NCBI GenBank assembly: GCA_030512295.1 | Contig: JAULSR010000002.1 | Coordinates: 620,001 to 684,000 of the forward strand | DNA: 64,000 nt | Origin: Bombardia bombarda | Taxonomy: Eukaryota > Ascomycota > Sordariomycetes > Sordariales > Lasiosphaeriaceae | Direction: 5' to 3' | In this document: piece after piece, positions 21,257 through 31,991 of the stretch | How positions within the stretch are numbered: the first letter of the stretch is position 1 | Layout of the letters: each line of letters begins with the position of its first letter | The notes under the pieces: generated by a model | The model's database searches: none | What the model saw: the letters and a program-made list of their open reading frames with translations, nothing else | Told to the model about the DNA's origin: nothing | Program-made: the position numbers and the translations under genes

Positions 21257-23299
21257 TCACCACCCAAACTTCTCAATCGCCACCCTAACATCCAGCCCCT
21301 CCCCAATCGCATCCGCACACACGTTCCTCACCACCCGATTCAGCCCATCCGGTCCCGAAGCCACCACGCCCACCTCTCCCCTCCCCTGCGCACCCTCGAT
21401 CCACGCCCTCACGCACCCCGCCACATCAGGCCGCCCCGCCTCCGCCGTCGGCTCCGGAATCACAAGGTCCAGGCCCAGCGCCACCAGCTCATCAAGTTCC
21501 TGCTGCGGGACCCAGCTGCGATGCGAGCGCGAGTGCGTCACCCAGAGCAGATGGACAGTCTGCCTCGTCACTGCACGTCTCCCTCTCCCTGTCGCCATCA
21601 TCTTCCCATCCTCCTCCTCCTCCTCCTCCTCCTCCTCCTCGACACTCTCTGTCCCGCGGCCGGGGTCCTGCAACAGCGCCCAGATCAGCGGGAAGGTGAC
21701 GGCGATGCCGCTCCCGCCCGCGACGAGGACGGCGCAGTCGGACGCGCGCAGCATGTCCAGGGCGTGAGACGAGCCGTAGGGCCCGTCCATGGTGACCGGA
21801 ACGCGGGAATGTGTCTGTGCGTAGCGGAGGAGGTCGGCGGTGAAGCCGCTGTGGGCGCGGATGAGTAGGCTGAGCCAGGCGTGGGTGGGTGGTTGTGGTG
21901 GACCGCCGGAGGTGGCAGAGTTGGCGTCAGGGGCGGGGGAGTGGCGACGACGGGGCGCGGCAGACGCAATGGTGAAAGGGTGTGCCTGAAGGGTATGCGA
22001 GCGGCCGAGGGCTGGCACCGAGAGGAAGACGTGGTCGGTTGGCTGCCAGCCGTGCAGCACCGAGTAGCGAGGCCGCTGGAGGAACGACGGCTGCCACCAG
22101 CGGCGTAGCTTTTCGTCATCAGCTTCAGATGACGAAAGGAGCGGTGGCAGGTCCCAGTCCGCCGAGACGAGGTATGTCTCTCCGTCGTCGAGGATGCGGA
22201 CGTCAGCCGTGATGGTCGCCCTCTTGAGACCAAAGCGCCAAACCAGACGGTCGACAAGAAAAATGGCCAGCGCCAGCGCGACATATGGGCGGCTGGTGTA
22301 GAAATGGAACCACAGAAAAACGAGCGCGGCCACCTGCAGGAACACGTGCGACGCTAGAAACAGCTCGTACCAGCGCTGGCGGAAGCTGCCCAGCGAGGTG
22401 AAGAAGAGCAGCTCGTACGAGACGAAGGCGCCGATGCCGAGCAGTATCAGGGGGTGGGTGAAGTACTCGCGCGGCGTCGTCGTCGCCTTGAGCCAGTCGG
22501 CCTCGAGCACGAACTGCCAGACCACCATGCTCGCAAAGTGCACGGCGGCCTCGAGGCACATGAGCTCGCCGACGCGGCGGTGGAAGACGTTGAGGGCCTC
22601 GTACGAGTAGCCCGTGAGCAGACGGAGCGGCTGGTTCTTGGCGCTCAGGAGGTACAGCAGCGGCAGGTTGACGATGAAGATGAAGCCGGCGCGGTCGGCG
22701 AAGATGAAGAAGAAGTCCCAGCGGAAGGGGAGGAGGAACAGGTGGAAGAAGATGTTGAGGGCGATCCAGGCGCTGACGAGGACGGATGTGCCGTTGGACG
22801 GCAGCACCCTGTTGACGATGGGGAGCGGTGCTGGTTGCCGCGCGAGCCAGGACGAGACGGCTCTTTTGGTGGCGGTCGAGGGCTTCTTCTTATTTTGGAA
22901 CTTGTTTGCTCCTCCCAGAAGTGGCAGTCGCTCGACATCGAGGGTGCTACTCGATGACGATGACGATGACGATGGTGACAAGGAAGAAGATCTCATCCGC
23001 CATTTTCGTCTGTCGCTGCGCATCTCTCGCCAGTGCCAAATGGCAAGGCCGACTACCACCAACAGAATGACCGCATTGTAGAGGGCGACGATCAAGCGAG
23101 CGTCGTAAATAGCCTGGACGAGTTTCAAGAGGTACTCGAGCTGTTCGGGGTCAAGTCCGAAGTCGCCATCTGACGAGGCGGCCCAGGCACCTGCAGTAGA
23201 ACCACCTGACAACGAGGAGCAAACGGCGGTAATAAAGCGCGCCAGGGTCCGTCGCACATGGTCCTGTACCGCCCGGGCGCAAAACTGCCCGCTGGCCAT
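21257..23299 (-). CDS. Ferric reductase (FRE family) transmembrane component
   Basis: An intronless frame of 680 residues starts at ATG 23299. Hydrophobic helices begin at about 75-95 and continue through a ferric-reductase-like transmembrane domain (about 180-350). This includes haem-binding His candidates in NVFHRRVGELMC, AAVHFASMVV and ASHVFLQVAALVFLWFHF. An FAD-binding domain has the HPFTIAS motif at about 435. An NAD(P)-binding domain has GPYGSS and VLVAGGSGIAVTFPL (about 505-535). The C-terminus is the family-typical EKFGW. The protein should sit in the plasma membrane and reduce Fe3+/Cu2+ before uptake, using NADPH. A Ser run (about 108-118) and an acidic Glu run (about 553-563) lie in loops. 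An ORF extension upstream of the ATG uses only a GTG and was rejected. Confidence 0.92.
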   Translation of the reverse strand: MASGQFCARAVQDHVRRTLARFITAVCSSLSGGSTAGAWAASSDGDFGLDPEQLEYLLKLVQAIYDARLIVALYNAVILLVVVGLAIWHWREMRSDRRKWRMRSSSLSPSSSSSSSSSTLDVERLPLLGGANKFQNKKKPSTATKRAVSSWLARQPAPLPIVNRVLPSNGTSVLVSAWIALNIFFHLFLLPFRWDFFFIFADRAGFIFIVNLPLLYLLSAKNQPLRLLTGYSYEALNVFHRRVGELMCLEAAVHFASMVVWQFVLEADWLKATTTPREYFTHPLILLGIGAFVSYELLFFTSLGSFRQRWYELFLASHVFLQVAALVFLWFHFYTSRPYVALALAIFLVDRLVWRFGLKRATITADVRILDDGETYLVSADWDLPPLLSSSEADDEKLRRWWQPSFLQRPRYSVLHGWQPTDHVFLSVPALGRSHTLQAHPFTIASAAPRRRHSPAPDANSATSGGPPQPPTHAWLSLLIRAHSGFTADLLRYAQTHSRVPVTMDGPYGSSHALDMLRASDCAVLVAGGSGIAVTFPLIWALLQDPGRGTESVEEEEEEEEEEDGKMMATGRGRRAVTRQTVHLLWVTHSRSHRSWVPQQELDELVALGLDLVIPEPTAEAGRPDVAGCVRAWIEGAQGRGEVGVVASGPDGLNRVVRNVCADAIGEGLDVRVAIEKFGW

Positions 23300-23903
23300 C
23301 TCCAAGCTTTCTGTGGCTGTTGGGACCAGCCACCTCACCTAGTTTAATGATGTAACAAAGTTTGATATGGCGTGAAATAAGCTGGAGGTTGTGCGGAGAT
23401 GGGAACTTGGCTGAGGGGACTTGCCGTTGCGAATTGTTATCAGATTGATCTGATAACGTCCCCGAGATGTCCGAGTGTGGAGCGGCTCCACTGCTCGCCC
23501 CATACTTCAGTGGGGCCTGACTGACACCAGCTGGCGCATCCTTTGGCACTCATGGGCAACTGGTTGGCTTTCCTACCCGGCTGGACCATCGCCCCCTGTT
23601 CCAACAATAAGAAAGCAAACAATAGGGGGGAAAGAATACTGGCATAACCAAGGCCATTTCCAATGATGGAAAACGTGTGTGAAATCTAAATTCAGAATGG
23701 AGCAATAAGTCCAAAGGGTGCTTACTACCGGAACGATGAACCATGATTAACAATGAAAGCGTTCTGATGACTCGCACCTTCCACCTCGTCGTTCGCGCCT
23801 TCCATCATCCGCAATCATCTGCAGTGCCTCGTCCACTCCTTCGACATTTATCGAAAACTAATTTTACAAGAGGCACTCGTTATCATCATCCGCCAAATCC
23901 CTA
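23300..23903. other. Intergenic between ferric reductase and Myb gene
   Basis: This is promoter of the ferric reductase and 3' flank of the Myb gene (both minus strand). GATA-like TGATAA/TTATCA strings occur at 23437-23457, of the kind bound by fungal GATA iron regulators (SreA type). The match is short, so this is only suggestive. Confidence 0.4.
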
Positions 23904-24864
23904 CTATGTCTCTCCCTCTTTAATCATGCCTAGCACGAAAGCACCCGCCTCGGCTTTCTCAAAGCTGCTCAAAACCAGCGCCTGTGATACCTGCTGTGCC
24001 AACCCATTGAGCCCCCCGTCATCACCATATTTATACGGACCAGCGAATTGCGGTTGTTGTTCTATGGTATTAGGCGCTTGGCTGTAGGTGTTGACCAGGT
24101 TGTACCATTCTGCGTACGGATTTGCGGGCATCATCATCGTCAGGGTGGAATTGAGTAGATATGGCGAGTTGTTGTTGCCGGTTGGATAGCACACTTCAGG
24201 TGAGTTCACGTTGTTGTAAGGACCCCTGTTCATCATGTCTGGCCATGGCCCCGGGTCAGGAGTCAATGCCTCGCTTTGTATGCTGCCACCACTGCCACCG
24301 TCCATGTAACCGCCCGCTTCTGCGACATCGAGCTCCTGCATCATCCAGTCAATGTCCATGTCAGCTTCGGTCAGCCTGGTCAAGTCGATGTTTTCGTAGC
24401 CAAGCGGTTTTGGGCTGGTGATCTGCGGATGTCCCATGTCATGTTGCGGTTTTGAAGCTGCGTGCGTGGGACGTTGGGGTGTTGAGATAAAAGATGGTGG
24501 TGTTGAAGTTGTTGGTTGGGCTTGGGGAGGGGCACCGTGCTTTGGTGACTCGCCCTGCGATAGGTCGTACCTGTACTTTGCCGAGTACATGGTGCGGTTA
24601 GGAAAGTGCTTCTTCACGATATTAGTCCAGGCGTGTCCATGCTTGGCCACAATGCGAAGCAGCTCTGTGTCCTGACGGAGTGGTTTTATTAGAAATTGTT
24701 CTTCTGTCCTGGTGATTATCTAGGTCAGGATGCTTGTTGTCTCACCTCCTCGGCTGTCCAGGGGTTCCTGTTGATACAGGACTTGAGAGCGCAAGACCAG
24801 CGGTTCCGGCACTGTCTTTCATCCCGCGAGCCCACGAACTTGGCGATTTCGTTCCATCCTTCCG
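23904..24864 (-). CDS. Myb/SANT DNA-binding protein, 5' end not found
   Basis: Two exons are clear: 24864-24746 and 24671-23904, joined by a 74-nt GTGAGA...CGTCAG intron. The first begins in mid-repeat with EGWNEIAKFVGSRDERQCRNRW (second half of a Myb repeat); a second repeat follows (PWTAEEDTELLRIV...AWTNIVKKHF...YSAKYRY). The remaining 200 residues are Pro/Gln/Asn/Ser-rich with an acidic patch (ADMDIDWMMQELDVAEAG), as in a transcriptional activation region. An acceptor-like CTAATAG precedes the first exon, but no upstream exon encoding the missing W...EED half-repeat and start codon could be found in the next kilobase, which is occupied by a diverged direct repeat. Either the first exon is distant or lost, or the gene is broken. 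I count the DNA-binding assignment as firm, the gene's integrity as open. Confidence 0.65.
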
Positions 24865-24925
24865 CTATTAGATAACGTTGTGGATTTTTTGTTTATTGTA
24901 GTTGTTATTCCTTTGCCCGCCGCGG

Positions 24926-25139
24926 GCGAAAAGGCCCCCGGAGGGCCCTGACAGAGGCCGCCGGAGAGGATGAATCAACAAAATAAACAAATAAACAAAA
25001 ACGCCTATTCGCAAAACACCAATCGAAAAAAAAAACATAACCCTTTTTCAAACGTTAGCGAGAAAGGCCCCGACAGAGGCCGCCAGAGGGGATTAATCAA
25101 AAATATAAACAAACGAAAACGCCCATTTGTAAAGCACTA
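24926..25139. repeat. Diverged tandem direct repeat (two copies of about 75-95 bp)
   Basis: Copy A (about 24926-25020) and copy B (about 25052-25139) share GGCCCYGACAGAGGCCGCC, an AT-rich AATAAACAA core and ACGCCYATTYGYAAA. Many differences are transitions (C/T, G/A). The pair sits immediately upstream of the Myb coding exons. An A-run of about 10 separates the copies. Confidence 0.7.
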
Positions 25140-28100
25140 AGTCTATCTTGTCGACATGTAGTCATGAGCGAGTGACATCCATCTGGCCCAGGATATCCAC
25201 CTACTGAAATAGTGAGGACGGCAGAACGAAAAGGGGAAGTGAAGGTACCTAGTATGCACGACATGAAACAAACACAGCCTGCCACCTCCCTCCCATGATG
25301 ATACAAACATCATAGCGTGGGGAAGAAAGAGACATGAGGGAAGGGAGGCGTCGAGTCTGTCACTTACCTTACATAGCAGGTACTTACTTTAGGGAACTTT
25401 GGTAGTAGCACACAGACCTCCTTCAGAACACTCCATGTCAGCGGAATCCGATTCCTTTCAGCAGCTGTCTCTGGCACCTCTTATCGGCTGGATCTTTGGG
25501 TCGTAGGGCTTACAGGAGACAGGCTGTCTCCTGTTGTGAAACTCGAGACAAGAGGGAAAAGCAAAACCGTTGCCTGTGTAGCGTCAGACTTTCTGCCTTA
25601 TCGCATAGCGCGGCAAGCCCGGTTTGGAGTACTGGACGGAAGGACTACCTAGTTATTCGTAGAAATCTCTATTCGAAACCACCATGGAGGGTCCTCGGAC
25701 TCGAAGCCTCGTGAATGATCTGGGGTAATAGTAGCCCTGGGGCAAAATCACGCCATTGATTGGCAAAGCTAGGTCGAGTCATTGCTACCTGGTCCCTGCC
25801 GATGATTCGATAACTGTCCGACTTGGACGTAACAAGTATTATATCTCGTACCTCGCATAAGACGCACTGCAATACTACACTACAACGCAAGTTCGCCAGC
25901 CTTGTCGGGCTATCCAGTAGTTGTTCTGTCATCACACCATACATGCTTCGGGCACTCCGCATCCAGCATGGACAGCACACATGCAGCCGTCACACATAAT
26001 CAAATGACAAGTGAGTATTTACACCAATCAATGGTCTTGGACAGTATCGAGCTTCGTTACGCTGCCTGTGAAGAACACATCAATGATTTCATAGGACAAC
26101 TTAAAAGGATCGACATTGCATACCTACCTACCTACACATATCTCACTACGTCACATCGTCCTACTCATGCTTACCTCATTCCAGCCCTATCTCCCGACAG
26201 CGGTAATTCAGGGTGGCATCCATGCCAGAGCCGTGCATAACCAATATCGACGGGAACCGTATCATTCTTGTCCAGAACAAACACTATCGGCGGCCCAATC
26301 AACGCCCTTTCCGGTTTTCTTTTCTTCAGGATCCAATAACACTTGACGCCGATTTTAGTAAACCATCACTCACAACTCTGAATTCATAATCGGTGCCTTT
26401 TCATTTTTGAGTACTAGGCAGTTCGGCCGACCGACAGCAACACCAGCGGCCCAGAACCCCCACGTTGGATCCACAAAATATCTGAATCATAGCCGTCGTC
26501 AAGACCAGGGACTAAGTATCCTGATATGTATAAAAGGATGTGAGGAGAGAAAGAAAAGGCCTGCTGTTAGGGAGCAGTAGCATAACCCCTTACTCACGAT
26601 TAGGTTATGAAATAGGTGCTGCAAAGGTCCGGCGAGAAACACTACTTCATCAGTCTCTTACACTACAATGCCATCCAGCAGCTTGGAGAAGGGGGCGAAA
26701 GAAAATGAGTTTGCCTTGCCAACTGCGTTCAGAATTTGTGATGCTCGGCGGCCTCTTGCGATGTTACCCAGAGACGAGCTCAGAGTATATCGTCAGCTGA
26801 GCCAGAGGGGGGAATACAGAGAGGGTGTGTCAAGTTCTATGCCGCCGTTAGGATATGCAGAGAAGTGCGCATGGGCGAGCTTGAGTACCTCTTTTGAAGG
26901 CTGAAGTCATCCCTTGGAGTGAGAGGACTTGCTCTCATACATCTAAAACGCGATGGTTGGAAGTTGTTTGCTCATGTATTGCTCATGTAGTATCTTTCTT
27001 TTACTCCCCTCTGCCGGAGGAGCCAGCGCAGAGTCATAAACAGGACGATAGGTGTAGATGGGCGCGGGGTGTCTGTATATTTCCGTACCTTTCTGTCCAC
27101 GCACTCTGTCCCCAATAAGCCAAATTTCGTAGCGGTCGCCACATGGCGTTTCTCGTTCTACTTGCTGCTACTACTGCTGTGGCGAAGCCGGGTGATATGG
27201 TGGCAGTTCTTCCCTAAATGAAATCAACCGTCATTTCGGCTGGGGTATTCACGTGGCACAATCTCAGCCCTGCCAGCTTCCCTTTCCCTCTTCCCACCTT
27301 TCCCCTATCGCGATCTAAACAAGGGGGTACTCCTGCCTCCATGTTGGTGCTGCTGCTGCTGCTACACTGCTACCTTGAGGGATACTCAGGTAATGTCCCC
27401 GAAACCATGTATACCTCACTACCCACTTGACTTCCACTTGTACCTGTCGTTATTGTGCCCTGGCTTCTACTGCGCCACAAAACGATTGAAGAGTAAGCAG
27501 ATGAAAGTCGCAGGATGCATAGTGACTACTCGACGACCAAGACGACGACAATTAATCAGCCCACCGACGAACTTGGTAGTAAAAGCATGCTTTGCTTTTC
27601 GACGCAAACGCGCTATTCTCCCGTGACCGACAGGTAGACCCTATTCCCCACCTCCTACATCTCACAGTCTCGCCTCGAACACGTGCTCAACATGAGTTGA
27701 GCCCATCGTGTTCAGGGCATTTGACACAGGAGGCCTACTGGGCTTTCTCAACAAACTCGAAGCGCGTTCACATCTTGCGTGTCATCGAGCATGCTGCCTC
27801 TAGATGGCAGGCGGACGGGTGGCTTGGATCCCGCCATTTTGTTCCTGCCTCTCCGCCGAAAGAGTCCAGCATCCGGGGTGCTCGACGTCTTGATATAAGG
27901 TAACGGCTGCGAGGTGTCAGTTGCCGAGATCGTCCACGTTGGAGTATGTTGCGTGGAGTAGGCTAAGACATGGCATCGAAGGATGTGATCTAGGATATCA
28001 ACTGGTATAAGCTGATGAATGAGAGAATGGTCATTGTATTGGGACTATTTTGTGTCAAGAAGCAGGGAAGAGCATGCTCGCCCGGCCTGGGGTTAAATGA

Positions 28101-28377
28101 GGTTGCCATATATGTGTTCAAGGTATCGTCTACCTCTACAAGGTCAGACCATCGCAACACAAGAGCAACTCTGTATCTCTTGGCCGGCGCAGAGAAGGAA
28201 CAAGGAGAGCAAGAGGAATGGATTACATTATGTATGTGTGTTTATATAAAAAGGATATAACAGGGCGTCGTACTCTGCACATATATATGTATGTGCATAC
28301 GTATACAGGAGGGGGTTATCTCGTCTTTCGTCTTTCGTTTGCGTCAATGAGTGAGCGTGTGACGAGATCTAAACGTA
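25140..28377. other. Gene desert, no supported gene
   Basis: In 3.2 kb I find no frame with domain-like sequence or credible splice structure. Contents are short random ORFs, a CCTACCTAC tandem (about 26122-26135), a CTG run (27349-27363), a perfect 23-bp palindrome (listed separately) and AT-rich sequence near 28210-28310. Untranslated or long non-coding transcripts cannot be excluded. Confidence 0.5.
25512..25534. repeat. Perfect 23-bp palindrome (11-bp arms, 1-base centre)
   Basis: ACAGGAGACAG, then one G, then CTGTCTCCTGT: the two arms are exact reverse complements. It could form a hairpin or be a dyad site for a dimeric regulator; no gene start is close enough to assign it. Confidence 0.85.
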
Positions 28378-29512
28378 TCATTGCAAAACTGCAAAAGACC
28401 AATCGCTCGCGGCTTTGTGTGGCGTCTGCAGGTTGGTCTTCATCCAACACCTGTGTTCACCCCCTACATCTCCGTTTATAAACCCCCACGCACAGCCTGT
28501 GCATGTGTTTGTGGTGGCGCACTTGTCGATACACGCAGTCATGGTCTTTGTGTATTCGACTGGTAATACGTCTGAGGCACTCCCGACACCGCTGTAGTCG
28601 GTGCCACAGAGACGCAGGAACTTTTTGGTCGAGTTGGGAACATTATATATCGTGTTGTTTACGGCGGGACAGCCCAAGTTGCCGGTCGGGCGCGGCGTGG
28701 TGCTCGACGACACTGATGTTGTTGTTATCAATGAAGAAGTTGAAGAAGTAGCTTGACTGGACGGAGTTGTGGTGGTGGTATCTGTACTCTCGGGGCCCAT
28801 GTTTGCAGGTGAGGCGCTATTGAATAGGGGTTAATATATGATCAGAGATAAAGGTGGCAGTGGCCGAAAGTTGACCGATTATCATGACGAACCTTGACGT
28901 TGGTGGTGTTTGAACCTCGTTGGGGGGCTTTGCTCCCAGCCCAACACCGAGTCCAACCCCCAAGGCGATGCCAATCATAAGTAGGCCGGCGCCGACGATG
29001 ATGCCCCAAAAGAGCCTGGCCCTGATGCCCATAACTCTATCGTGGCTACTCGCTGTGCTCCAGTTGCTCTCCTCAGCCTGCTGCTCGAAGGGAGGGAAGC
29101 TGTGGCCATTTTCCAGACCGGAAAACGAGTGCTGTGCTGCCGCAGCTGCTGCGGTAGCTGCCCCCTGACGGTCGTAGTCTCTCTTGCGGGACTCCTCATA
29201 GTCGGGCAAGGTGGGCGTGCCCTCGCGGTAGAAGGTGTATTGTGAAGCCGGATCATTGGTACTGTCGTTGTCGCGTTCGTCCTCCCAGTAGACCGAAGGA
29301 GGTTGTTCGGCAGCGGCGGACTTTGGGTGAGCCCTCGACGGATGTTGAGGTAATGACAGCGGTGGTGGTTGCAACTGCACACGTAGGGCCTCGATACGGG
29401 CAGAATCCTCCCCCTCTTCTCCCTCTCCAGCGAAGCGTACGCGTTGCGGTTCTTGGCTGTGAGAATGCAATGGAGACGAGGAGGATCCCTGGTGATCGTC
29501 AGGCGGGTCCAT
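28378..29512 (-). CDS. Single-pass membrane protein with PAN/Apple-like extracellular domain
   Basis: Two exons (29512-28893, 28816-28378) joined by a 76-nt intron (GTTCGT donor) give 352 residues. The first 165 residues are hydrophilic and Pro/Ser/Glu-rich with a poly-Ala run, presumably cytosolic. A Gly/Leu/Val transmembrane helix follows at about 170-195 (IIVGAGLLMIGIALGVGLGV). Outside is a Thr/Ser stalk suited to O-glycosylation. A C-terminal six-Cys domain contains NSTKKFLRLCGTDYSG, CIDKCATTNTCTGCAWG and HRCWMKT, which is the pattern of fungal PAN/Apple-like or WSC-like sensor ectodomains. There is no signal peptide, so it is a type II membrane protein. A role in cell-wall adhesion or sensing is inference. 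Confidence 0.8.
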
Positions 29513-30867
29513 CGGAGTTGACGTCGTAGTAGTTGAGTGTGGACGGCTCGGCTAGACCCGAGGATCCATCTCCACAGTCGTCGAGATGGAATCGCTGGTG
29601 GTCTCGTTCAATCGACAACAACCTCGAGGGGTCGAGGGTTCCAAAATGTCAGTCAATGGCGCCGGAGCGCAGACGCTGTATCGAGAGATGCAAGGAGAAA
29701 CACCACACAAAGAGAGAAGGAGGAGTTTGGGAGCCAGGCATGGCATCTTTGCCAGCCCTTGGGGGGCGCGCGCGCCGCTAGACGGCGCCCACCTTTCCAG
29801 AACGACCCCCAAACCCTGCTCGCCGCAATTTCGCGAAATTGGATCGCGACCTCTGAACGCTTTGACCTTCCCTCTTCGGGGAGCAACGGGTGGGGTCGAT
29901 ACGGTACCTTGGCGGCGGGGTCCTATCACGTGTAGCCCCTGTGCCTCTAGGACCATCACAGTGTATTGGCTTTTGTTGTTTTTGTCCCCTCCACCGTATC
30001 AAATACGCATAACTCAACCTAAAGCTTTGCAAACCCTATAGAAGTAGGGGATACATGATAAAATGATTTTACTTATTTGAATCATTCTGATTGATTTTCA
30101 TTGTTCGCTCGCCACCGCGCAATATCTATCTACTGTTTCGGCCAGTCTGCGTTTTGGCGGCGCCAGCGGCGTGGAAAGGGATGAATGCAACCCGAACATT
30201 TGTCATGACCAATGAAGAGCAGCTCTGAAGGGAGCCTGTTGACGTTCTCTCGGGCAAACTTCAGGCAGTGCTTTCGTTCCACAGCATCATCGCCTTATTT
30301 TTATCACTGCTTACTCTGTCGAGCCACAGTAGTCGGTGCCATTTTCCTCCATTCTCATTCATAGCCGTCAACCTACGTCATAGAATTAGCTTCGCGACAT
30401 ATACGCCTTTATCATACGCATTTACTTACTCATTGACATGATTGCTTACTTATGTGCTCATTCGGATTGTACCCATGTATTTCACTCACGGCCATTCCTG
30501 AGCACGGCGTCTGAATTATTGATTCACTTCATCAAAGGATAAGCGGAGTACAGGGAAAGGTGTTCGAAGCAACGGAAGTTTGCTCCAAGTGGGCTGCAAT
30601 TTTAGACGCCACGGCAGCTATCACAAAGCGGAACTACGCACCAGCATAAAGTGAGTTACAGCATACGTCGGTGATCACTTGAATTAAAGCAAGACTTTGC
30701 CGATTTCCATTTGCTCCAACTGCGCTTGTTAATTCAACTTTCTTTTCACACAGTAGAGACAATACACGTAATTGGACAACAAGCGGCATCATATTTATTT
30801 CATATGTTGATCATACAACGATATGTCAGGGGGTATCATTATTGATTTCAGTCTAAGCAACGGGAGC
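29513..30867. other. Intergenic, no gene seen
   Basis: This is the promoter side of the PAN-like gene, with a GC-rich patch containing a self-complementary GGCGCGCGCGCC at about 29765-29776. The 30060-30130 and 30370-30530 stretches are AT-rich. Several ORFs near 29.6-30.0 kb overlap on both strands and have no recognisable sequence. Confidence 0.45.
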
Positions 30868-31991
30868 TCAAGATTCCAGACGCAAAGAATTAGAGACTAC
30901 CCCATTGCGCACCACACTAGCCTCTTCTATCTCCTCTGTGGTTGGAGGAATAGGAGATGATGTCTGAGTTGGGCTGCTCTTCTCGTTGGTTTCTTTCATA
31001 TCCTCTGTTGTTGAAGGGGCGGGAGGTGCATCATCTTGAGCTGGAGGGATGTGAGGTATAGTCTGGCTCTCGCTGTCTATCCCCACGCTGAGCTCTTTTG
31101 TATCTTCTGCAACTGAAAATACAGGAGATGAACTGCGACTTTGGTTTTCTCCCCTCCGCCAGTAGATGGTGGTGCTGGAAAATATGTAATTCAAATCCGG
31201 GAAGGTCAACCTGTCGTATGTAGCGGCCATCTTGGACATGGGGCTAAGAAGAGGTCGAATCTCGGGGTCATAGTCTGCAACACTCTCCCATTCCTCTACG
31301 CCACCGCCGATGAAGAGACAGGGCAAAGTGGATAAGGCTTGGTGGTAGGTTCGTAGTTCCATGTGAATACCAAAGAGTATGGTGCTCTCATCTACCATGG
31401 AAAACGCAGCAGGAGTCTCGGCTACGTCGAAGCCTAACTTGATGCAGAAATCTTTGTCCACCTGTGTAAAGGCAGGCTCCTGGATAACGCGTTTGATCTT
31501 CTGGCTACCAGAAGACTCAGATTCTGTCTCCATCGTCAGCAACCCGAGAGCTTCGCAAGCGTTGCAGCAGATATGCGCCTACCTAGTAAGTCCACAATTG
31601 AGCAGAAAGCCGCAGTCTGCATATGCGCAGTCCTCCTTGCAGCAGAGCTCCCATTGCTCGGGTCATAAGGACCCGGCCCGAGACAGACTGCCTTGTTGAT
31701 GGGTGGGCGACCAAAGCCGGATGATAAAGCAGAAACGAGAATCTCCTTTAACACCTTCCAGCACTCAGAGGACTCCCAGGACTGCTTCACAAACTGGTGA
31801 TGCTTCTGAATATCGCCGACTGTGTACTCGGGGTTTGGATTCGGACGGATGCCCAAAAGCAGTGACTCGACAACTTGGACAAGTTCTTTTTCCGCCTTTC
31901 CATTTGTCTTTGAAGTCGGTGTTTTGACATGACGTAAATGACCACGCTTCCGACTGACCTGACTCCACTCGCGTTCGGGAGCTGCTGTCAT
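30868..31991 (-). CDS. SRR1-like domain protein
   Basis: Two exons (31991-31583, 31523-30868) give 354 residues, with a 59-nt GTAGGC intron containing a CTGAC branch site. After a basic leader (REWSQVSRKRGHLRHVK), the SRR1-like core starts at KAVCLGPGPYDP (about 105-116), continues with a Q-rich helix, QVDKDFCIKLGF, the STILFGIHMELRTYHQAL stretch and PCLFIGGGVEEW. That order matches eukaryotic SRR1-like domains. The C-terminal 110 residues are Ser/Thr/Pro/Glu-rich with three imperfect repeats of a PPAP/STTED(M/I) type and look disordered. SRR1 was named from plant light signalling; the fungal role is unknown. ATG at 31991 was preferred over an upstream TTG. Confidence 0.75.

Noticed and set aside
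21685..22284. 199-codon frame overlapping the ferric reductase on the same strand
   Set aside because: Wrong frame of a high-GC coding exon; low-complexity Ser/Pro/Arg translation.
23300..23338. Upstream extension of the ferric reductase starting with GTG
   Set aside because: No ATG in the extension; MASGQF at 23299 is the natural start.
29552..30041. Overlapping 130-150 codon frames on both strands near the PAN-like gene
   Set aside because: They exist on both strands in all phases of GC-rich sequence; translations are not protein-like.
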